Shown here: in pieces, positions 57,244 through 64,000 of the stretch
Layout of the letters: each line of letters opens with the position of its first letter
Numbering within the stretch: position 1 is the stretch's first letter
NCBI GenBank assembly: GCA_010015655.1
Contig: ML976769.1
Location: forward strand, 1 to 64,000
Direction of reading: 5' to 3'
Source of the DNA: Bimuria novae-zelandiae CBS 107.79
Taxonomy: Eukaryota > Ascomycota > Dothideomycetes > Pleosporales > Didymosphaeriaceae
Length of the DNA stretch: 64,000 bases
Notes under the pieces: generated by a model
Told to the model about the DNA's origin: nothing
Seen by the model: the letters and a program-made list of their open reading frames with translations, nothing else
Databases searched by the model: none
Position numbers and translations under genes: made by a program

Positions 57244-57476
57244 AGGGACGAGGGGATGTTGAGCTCATGTGCACTGCGAGAGTATTAAGCTGTGTGAAAG
57301 TACTGAGGTGTACTTGATGCGAGAGGGTTGGCTTGAGAGTGATGGGACTCTGCTGCGCACTTCGCGGGTGAGATGATTCGAAACAGTGGAGTTAGCAGAC
57401 ACGAGGGGCCGTTGTCTTGGTCTGGTCTTATTTGATGCTGAGCATAATCGAAGGAAGTAATGTATACTAAATTCCT
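57244..57476. other. Convergent intergenic region
   Basis: Between the 3' ends of the plus-strand membrane-protein gene and the minus-strand pseudogene. No further feature seen. Confidence 0.5.
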
Positions 57477-58721
57477 CTACGGTGGTAACCCCATTCTATA
57501 TGTGCTGCTTTGCACAGGTGAACGCCCCGATGAAGTGGAGTTCCCACGTTCTGCGTGCTCTCTTATGACAGACACCCACCAGTCATCGCTTGGGGCTCCC
57601 GTTCGCGTCACATACGCCCACCAGTCCTCACTCGAGCCAGCCGCTCGGTCGTCATCCACGTCCGGCACAGTGAAGGCTACACCTACATCGGCGCGCTTCC
57701 GTTTCACACTGTTCCTGCTCTCAGTCTCTGCCACCATCTCCCTGCGCCGCATTTGCCCTAGCCACTCCTGCTCCTCCTCCCACTCGCTCTGCCGCTCGCG
57801 ATCCACCAGCATCGTTTTTAGCCCGGTATCGCCTTTCGCCCGGTACAGCGGCGCATCCGGGCTCTCCACTTCCTTCAACCACGGATCGAGCACCTTCACA
57901 GCCACCCTTGCGTGCCCGTTGTTCTCTTTTTATTCAGCACTGCACGGGACGAGGCCGACTTCAGCTAGTAGATCGTTCAGGGGTGTGAAATTGCCGTTGA
58001 GATAGTGCCGTGTTTCGGCAGCGTTCAGCGCGAGCTGGATCTCCACGTTACGCTTCGTCGTACTATAGTGGTAGTAGAAGAAGGCGACGCTCTCGATCTC
58101 CTGCGTGGTGGTGAAGTAGATATCCCAAATCGACTTATGATCACTGAAGATGGTGTTAAGCGCGTGGTCGGGAATAAATGCAGTGCCCGAGAAGCGGCTG
58201 CGCGGGACGAAGGTGATCGCTGCGCCAGCGAGCTGGTATAAGTGCTGCAGCATGGGTTTGATATCGAAGGCGGATGGGTAGTACGGGGGGTACGGGTCGC
58301 GCTGGCTGACCGTGTTAATGGCGAGGTCGAAGCACAGCTTATTCGTCTCCTCGCTCAACGGGCCGGTTATTGGGTAGAAGAGCTCGAGGTAGGCGCCGAG
58401 AGCGTGGATGTGGATGTGTAGGGGCGTCTGCAGGTACAGCTTTTTGAACTCGACACGCATTTGGTGGCACACGTGCAGAAGGGCGATGTCCAGGCGTTGT
58501 TTTTTGCGCAGCGGTTGATCCTCTTGGCCGACGCGGTTTGCCCAATTTTTGTAGATCCTGTACAGTTTGGGATATGTGTTGCGGTCTTTCGTGGATTGAG
58601 GGACCCGGGGTGGTTCTTCGAATTGTGTGGAGCCGACGAAGAAGCGGCGGCCATGGTCGTCGAGGACGGACGGGAGAACGTAGGAGTAGATTCGGTTGCG
58701 GAATTCTGCTGGGGTTAGCAT
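57477..58721 (-). pseudogene. Broken gene for a fungal 'PAEFRNRIY' family protein (415-codon frame with one stop)
   Basis: The frame starts MLTPAEFRNRIYSYVLP at 58721, like the hydrophobic 'LPAELRNRIYEYVL' start found in many fungal F-box-like/2EXR-type hypothetical proteins. It is open for 263 codons to a TAA at 57930-57932 and continues in the same frame, without shift, for another 150 codons to 57477. The part after the stop is a charged region (WLKEVESPDAPLYRAKGDTG, ERQSEWEEEQEWL). TAA from CAA is the CpA-to-TpA change made by RIP. The start codon lies within about 10 bp of the Gypsy-B relic, and proteins of this type normally have residues before the PAE motif, so the 5' end is probably lost as well. 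A shorter 263-aa protein could still be made. Confidence 0.68.
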
Positions 58722-58802
58722 ATGCTTCTTCTTTTAAGTTTAAAATAATTTTTATAAGTAAATATACTTTATCCTCCTTCTTTAGCTAAGGTGCTATTTT
58801 TC

Positions 58803-59177
58803 TGTTAAGATCCGATCTTACAGGCACTTGGCTAGGCTCCAGAGCGCCTATGGTCTTATGGTGACCAATGAAGGTACAGTACCTGGAGGTCACGTGACTG
58901 CTCGACGCGCTCGACTCGAGCATGTCGAGCAGGACAAGTATATAGGAACGCAAGAAGGAGTCTCTCTTCTACTTGTGTTTAACCTGTTTATTAATCTATC
59001 GTTTGGATCTGAATAAGCAACCTTGTTGATTTGATTGTGCTGTACACACCTTCGATACCAACGCCCTCAGTGACAGGCGCAAGCTATTACTACAACCCTC
59101 TCCCGTCCTACCAGTACTCCTGCCCGAGAACCAACCTTAGCCCCTTAGAGAATAGCTACCTCTTTGGGATCTTAACA
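58803..59177 (+). repeat. Solo LTR of a Gypsy-A-related family (375 bp)
   Basis: TGTTAAGATCC ... GGGATCTTAACA, with exact duplication TTTTC (58798-58802 and 59178-59182) inside Gypsy-B. The right 210 bp are nearly the same as the Gypsy-A LTR, but the left part differs. It contains TCACGTGA at 58890-58897, then inverted CTCGA repeats, then AGTATATAGG. It shows few RIP changes and gives the best view of the unmutated family. Confidence 0.88.
58890..58897. promoter_or_regulatory. CACGTG palindrome in the solo LTR
   Basis: TCACGTGA in the same relative place as in the Gypsy-A LTR (6125) although the surrounding left half has diverged, which suggests it is kept for function. Confidence 0.4.
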
Positions 59178-60155
59178 TTTTCGTTTTTAGTTAGTATAAG
59201 AAATACTTTACTACTAAGCTTTCTTAAGATTCTCTTAGAGTTATTTATATATTTTCTTTATAGTTTCTGCCATATTAATCACTTCTTCTATTCTAATATT
59301 TATAGGAAATATTTAGTTATAGAGATATAAGTATCTTTCGTAGTTTATATAGAATAGTGTGTATCCTATTACTACTAATACTTTGTTATTATATGCTAAT
59401 TATGCTATAGGTAGTAAGAAAATCTAGTTATTCTTTTATTTATCATAGTAGATACGTAAGTACGTTTTAATTATCTAATTCACACGTTCTGTCTGTCCGT
59501 CTATCTATAAATAATAGGCTATTAACAGCTTTTTTTCGTTCTAATATGTGATATAAGCGTTATTTAGTAGTTTAAGATAAATAGCTTATTTCTAGTACTA
59601 ATAATTATCTTTAAAATGCCGTGGTGCTATATAAATTAATTTAAGATAAGAAATACTAGTTCCTTAGCTATAGTTATTTTGTAATAAAGTAGTAATTCTA
59701 CATATTTAGTAAATTAGTAAATAATTACTAGTATAGAATTATAACCTATTCTATTTAATAGGTCTTTTAACTTAGGGAATTTAGTTATAAAATCTATAGT
59801 AATGTCTTCCTATAGTGCTATAGGTATCTAAATTACTTATATTTTTTAATACTTAAGCTGTGTAGCTTACTTATTCTTCTAATAACTTATAGACTTATAA
59901 ATATACCTTATTATTAATTCCTTTATTCTTTTAAATAAATAGTTTTATTAGATATGCTGGTATATCTTTCTAACTCTTAGGTGTCTATATATAGGATTAT
60001 TATAGGATTATTATATAATTTTAGTTTATTATTTGTTGGGTACTTCTTATGTAATAATAAGTAATTAATTAAGTCCTGCTATAGGTTCTAGGAATCCATC
60101 TAGGTGCTATCGTAGTATCGCGGAGTAGGTCTTATTTTTTCTTTAGTAAGGTTAC

Positions 60156-60417
60156 TATAAAAATGGCCCCGACTGCGGGTCACTCAATCTATCAACAGTA
60201 CTAAGGCGAGCCCTTAGGGAGGAAAGAAGGGCTACGGCGAGGGGGATAAATAGGGTGAAAACCCTGACAGCGCTAGTCTAACCCTGTCTCACGCTGTTAC
60301 GCGCTAGTCCAGCACTGTCATGCGCTGTCATGCGCGGTCAAGCCGTGTCGCATGCTGTTAGGCGCTGTCGAGTGCTGTCTAGGGCTATCGACAGCTCGCG
60401 ACCCACGCTTCGTGACA
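60156..60417 (-). repeat. LTR-like repeat with internal 10-bp tandem units
   Basis: On the minus strand it starts TGTCACGAAGCGTGGG and ends GCCATTTTTATA, as does the solo LTR at 27877-28049, but it is about 90 bp longer in the middle. No target duplication is seen, and it separates two unrelated relics, so it may mark a rearrangement. Little RIP. Confidence 0.6.
60281..60410. repeat. Minisatellite of period 10
   Basis: Thirteen consecutive 10-bp units on the pattern nnGCTGTCnn (for instance TGCGCTGTCA, GGCGCTGTCG, AGTGCTGTCT), with one to four changes each. It lies inside the LTR-like repeat. Confidence 0.75.
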
Positions 60418-60699
60418 ATATATCCTTGTGAACTCTTGTAGTCTAGAGTATTATTAGCAAATAATGCGTTACTAGCTACTTTTATGGTGTTTGCTCCTCC
60501 TAGCTATAGACCTAGTAATCTAGTCTTTATAAAATAAAGGAGGACTTAATTAGTAATAACGTAATAATCCTTGCTTAGATTAGGTAAAAAACGTAATATT
60601 CTAGAGCTTATAAAGGCAATATCTAGTTAAGTTATAACTATAGCATAAAGGATTAATCTAACTTTACGCTAGTAATAATTAACTTTAGCTTTATTAGGT
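60418..60699 (-). pseudogene. Copia RNase H fragment, minus strand
   Basis: The reverse of 60418-60500 matches Copia-B 10880-10940 (TTCACAAGGATATATTAT and flanks). The fragment is cut on both sides, by the LTR-like repeat and by Copia-E. RIP-mutated. Confidence 0.7.
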
Positions 60700-60892
60700 T
60701 GTCCAATTACATGGTCCCTTGTATTCTGCAAGGTGGCTGGCACACCTGTACCCTTATATGAGATATATTCCACAATAAAGTAAGGAATATCTTTATAATT
60801 ATATAGATACTGCCTCCCAGAGCAGGAGAACAGCAATCGAATTAATTAATAATTACTTTTTTATCTTATTAAGATTACCATTTAATCTGACA
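60700..60892 (+). repeat. Copia-E 5' LTR
   Basis: 193 bp, less mutated than the coding part; followed by the half-tRNA-Lys-type primer site at 60893. Confidence 0.75.
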
Positions 60893-60959
60893 ATTAAGAG
60901 TCTTACTAACTTAACTAAACCTTAAAAGAAAGAAAATGTCACTATTAATACTCCGCGAC

Positions 60960-63516
60960 TTAATAATTATGTTAACTAATTATATAAACTATATACTATA
61001 GCTACTATAACTAAAAACGCCATGCAAACTAATAGATATATAGCTTATTATTAACTTAGATAGAGCTAAACTTTTATGTAAAAAGCTAACTCCGCTGTCG
61101 CCGATAAAAATAGTAAGTTACTAACTAATTATCCGCGTAAACAATAATAATTAATAGAGCCCTCTAATACGCTTATTAAAGCTATTAAACTTAGGTCTTA
61201 GGGCATATAAGAAGGATATTAAGTTCTATAAGATATAGCTTAAAGACTATAAGATAAAGGACAAAGAATACTATAAGGACAGAATAAGTCTTAAGAAAGT
61301 AGTTATTTATATTTAATCTACTATATTATAACACCTTTAACGCAACTGCTGCAAGCCTAGAAAGTAAATTTAATAATAGATTACGTCTTTAACACAGAAT
61401 ATAGGCGTTAATAAGGAAGACGAACGGGATAGAGTAAGAGTATAATACTTATAGGCTCTTAAACTAATAAAATAACCTCTAAACTAGGATACCTAGCTAA
61501 CTAAGTATAATTAAGCAGCTATAGAAGCAGAGACAAATAATATTACTAAAGTATAATTAATTTATAATACTATAAAGGACTTCTTAACTATAATTATAAA
61601 AGCTACTCCTACTTAGGGCGTGTCTTTTTAAGAAACTAGACGCTTAGACGCAAATATAATAAGGAAGGAGATAATAAAACGCTTTTAAAAACATATAATA
61701 ATACTCTACCTAATTAAGGGCAAATAGTATAGGGGCGCCTTTACTACTAGTAAGCTATCTCTCGCTGCTAGTCGTGCATCCACCCTAGGCACTAATAGGG
61801 ACGCCTTTTAAGCTACTAAAGACGCGTCATCTTCCACGAATAACTAACGTAGATAGGGAAGATCTTGACAAAAATAATCCTTTAATTAAGGAACTATATC
61901 TAAGTAGTTCTTAATAGAGGATATAATAATAGTTAAAGGCAAAAAATGCCCTACTTATAAATAAAAGTATAGTTTACAAGACTACTTATACGCATATCTA
62001 GATTATGCACTAAAGTAGTTTAGGCTATAACCTAGCTTTGTAGAAATAGTATAATACAGGATCTGAAATAATTCATATCTACAACAGGAGATAAGGAAGG
62101 TAAAATCTTAAATATTTAAAATTAAACTATTACATACTCCTACTTTAACTCGAATTACTAAGGCTAATAATAAGTAACTAAATAAATATAAAATTACTAA
62201 AATCTTAGTAAGGTTTAATACTATATTCTTCTATAATAACATAAACACGTACCTATTACGATACTTAGCTATACTTAATTTAAGTATAACCTACTATATC
62301 TTTAAAGATATTAATTGCTTTATCTTATACTAGCCACCGGTGTTAGGAGACTTTATATAGGCAGCGAATATATAAATATAGATTAAAGAGGACGGGAGCG
62401 TCTATCTTAATATATAAAGTATAAATAGTAATTAAATAATATAGCTAAATAATATTACTTACTACCCTAATCTACTCTATAACCTTATATTATTCCGGTT
62501 ACTCCGGAGTTAAGGCCTTTAGTGGGATATAAAGGTAGACCTAATAACTCTAAAGAGAAGAGATAATACTATGCTAGCAGAACTTTAAGAGTTGCATAGA
62601 TAGTAGGTGTTAGAATATAGGATAAGACTAGTAGGTAGTGCTCCTACCGATGCTGTGCACGCCACCCACAAGACTAATACACGCACTAAATAAAGAATGT
62701 AGAAGGCAGATATATTAACCTGGTACTAATAACTAGGTTATCTAGGCCCTTAGGCTCTTAAACATCTCGTGTAGTAATTTAAGTAGGTAAGAATTAAAGG
62801 TTTTCCTATAGTTAAATATAACGCCTGTAGTAAAGTAAAATTAAAATAGTAAATACGCTAGCAAACTAAGAATCTAATTAAAAGCCCTAGTAAGTAAGTC
62901 GCAATTAACTTTTATAACTATAAAATAAATAGCTTAATAAGAGGAAAGAGCTAAATACTAATTACTAATTAATTTTTTAGCTTTATATAAAACTTCTACT
63001 TTAAGGATAACTATCTAGCACGTTTAATTATTAAACTACTTAAAACCTTTATATAGTTTATAGAAGTATAATACAACATTATAGTAAAAGTAATTAAGTC
63101 TAATAATAAAATCTTTTATATTAAGGTAAATATTAAGAAGTAGTGCGTAGCGCAAGGTATTAAGATTAAGCTTTTAGTACCTAATACTTAAGTATAAAAT
63201 AAAGGAGCTAAACGCTTAAAGAGTGTAATTAAGAAAAAAGCACGCGCGATGCGACTTAACTTTAACTTACTTTAGTAGATATAGCCTAAAATTACCTAAG
63301 CTATAGTCTACCTACATAATTAAATACTAAACTACGCTAATTAATAGCGATTTCTATATAAAGTACTCTTTATAATAGTAGCCTTTTAAAACGGCGTTAT
63401 CACTAAACTAAAAAGGCCTAATTAAGCTTACTTAAAAGTCTACAGCTGCAAGGCCTTTGCTATAACTAATAATACTAAACGTAGTAAAAGCAAGCTCTAT
63501 CGACTAGATCCTAAAA
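60960..63516 (+). pseudogene. Copia-E gag-pol relic, 5' part
   Basis: In-frame segments match Copia-B gag and integrase with TAG/TAA for Trp, Gln and Lys-flanked positions. The integrase motif NNTKRSKSKLYRLDPK just before 63517 fixes frame and strand. Confidence 0.75.
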
Positions 63517-63517
63517 T

Positions 63518-63693
63518 TGTTAGATGTCACGTCTTAATGGATGTCCTAATGATTCGGGGGGTTGAATTAATGTATTAGGTTGTTCTGCCTGTCTACGGGG
63601 TTCCCTCGGCAGGTTCTGTGTGTTCTTAGTTAATCCCCGGCCTTTTTCGGGCTACCCCTGATCCTCCGAACTTGATATGCTTTTTATCTGACA
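63518..63693 (-). repeat. Copia-C2 3' LTR
   Basis: 176 bp; TGTTAGATGTCACG ... TTTTTATCTGACA on the plus strand. Confidence 0.88.
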
Positions 63694-64000
63694 CACCCCC
63701 TTAGCTTAGAGCCGTTCGAGCCATGGCCAAGGTTATCAGACGAGGGTAAGGTTATTAAGCTAGTCTTAAATCTCCTCTAAAGGTGCTTTATTAGCTACCT
63801 TTTAATCCTTTACCTCCACCAGTCCTAGTTGCTTTAGGAAGTTCTGCTACTAATTTACTAAGAGTGCTTTAGTTAAGCCATTTATAATTATTTCTATGGA
63901 TTTAGTGTATTCTACCTTTATCCTTCCCCTAGTTACTTCCTGTTAGAGCTAGTAGTTATATATATTAACGTGTCGAAGCTTCGTATACAGCTTCGAGATC
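63518..64000 (-). mobile_element. Copia-C2, younger member of the Copia-C family, truncated by the window
   Basis: The 3' LTR (63518-63693, 176 bp, same as Copia-C on the opposite strand) is followed by the polypurine tract and RNase H end of a minus-strand Copia. The LTR is closer to the unmutated form than either LTR of Copia-C (for instance TCACGTC and AACTTGATATGC without RIP changes). It is inserted in Copia-E. Confidence 0.85.

Larger units (their letters stand above)
58723..60155 (-). mobile_element. Gypsy-B relic (integrase region), minus strand
   Basis: On the minus strand the pieces DGFLEPIAGLN (about 60100), integrase zinc region (59900-59980), DGQTERVN (near 59500), LAYNNKVLVVIGYTLFY (near 59390), and KIAPQLKKEDKVYLLIK (58800-58750, read across the solo LTR) match the Gypsy-A integrase. 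RT and LTRs are missing: a fragment, cut on the left where the broken host gene begins and on the right by another LTR. Heavily RIP-mutated. Confidence 0.75.
60700..63517 (+). mobile_element. Copia-E, RIP-mutated Copia retrotransposon, 5' part
   Basis: The 5' LTR (60700-60892, TGTCCAATTACATGG ... TCTGACA) is followed at once by ATTAAGAGTCTTACTAAC. Gag (about 61000-62000), protease (62180-62480) and integrase (62700-63510, ending YRLDPK) are parallel to Copia-B. It is cut at 63518 by a minus-strand Copia of the Copia-C family; the rest would lie beyond the window. Confidence 0.82.

Noticed and set aside
57460..58005. 181-codon plus-strand Ser-rich frame
   Set aside because: Antisense to the broken minus-strand gene, which has family motifs and matching frame on both sides of its stop.
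1..64000. tRNA or rRNA genes
   Set aside because: None recognised by eye; the tRNA-like stretches found are short primer-binding sites after LTRs. A tRNAscan-SE run would be decisive.

Overview
The window is a filamentous ascomycete (Pezizomycotina) chromosome segment, most likely Dothideomycetes; the class is inferred from the element families and gene style, not proven. About nine tenths of it is a graveyard of nested transposable elements. These carry the mark of repeat-induced point mutation (RIP): old reading frames are legible but studded with TAG/TAA where TGG/CAG/CAA are expected, changes are almost all C-to-T/G-to-A, and LTR pairs keep identical lengths. A small gene island of ordinary composition lies at about 53.1-58.7 kb.

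Layout of the left part. An unknown DNA element end (1-367) sits in the LTR of a minus-strand Copia relic (Copia-A, 368-5969), which also holds a 442-bp TRIM (3079-3520). A hAT relic (5970-6042 and 18188-20720) is split by a chromovirus (Gypsy-A, 6043-18187), whose 5' LTR is split by Copia-B (6425-11719). Next is a MITE (21403-27559) opened by Fot-A1 (21513-27389), in turn opened by pogo-B (23354-27377), in turn opened by Fot-C1 (23381-25269). Fot-A2 (27562-35768) holds a small solo LTR and Copia-D (28894-35113).

Layout of the right part. An old piggyBac relic, PB-1, spans 35813-53011. It holds Fot-C2 with an inserted LINE, then pogo-E and pogo-F stacked on the same TA. Pogo-F holds a second piggyBac, PB-2 (42703-44990), whose transposase is open across one 67-bp intron. 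PB-1 also holds a solo Gypsy-A LTR (47391-51710) that is itself split by Copia-C. Most of this nesting is confirmed by target-site duplications that match base for base.

The gene island has a small conserved fungal protein (53609-54052), an amidohydrolase of the 2,3-dihydroxybenzoate decarboxylase type (54665-55882), a single-pass membrane protein (56185-57243) and a broken minus-strand gene (57477-58721). The last has a RIP-type stop inside it and begins at the edge of a Gypsy-B relic. From 58.7 kb the element graveyard resumes with Gypsy-B, a solo LTR, an LTR with a 10-bp repeat, two Copia relics and the edge of a younger Copia.

The elements do not form a pathway. The window records successive invasions, silencing by RIP and re-invasion. 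PB-2, pogo-E, the TRIM and the short solo LTRs look younger or less mutated than their hosts. Four Copia elements share what looks like a half-tRNA-Lys primer site, and the TRIM has what looks like a half-tRNA-iMet site.
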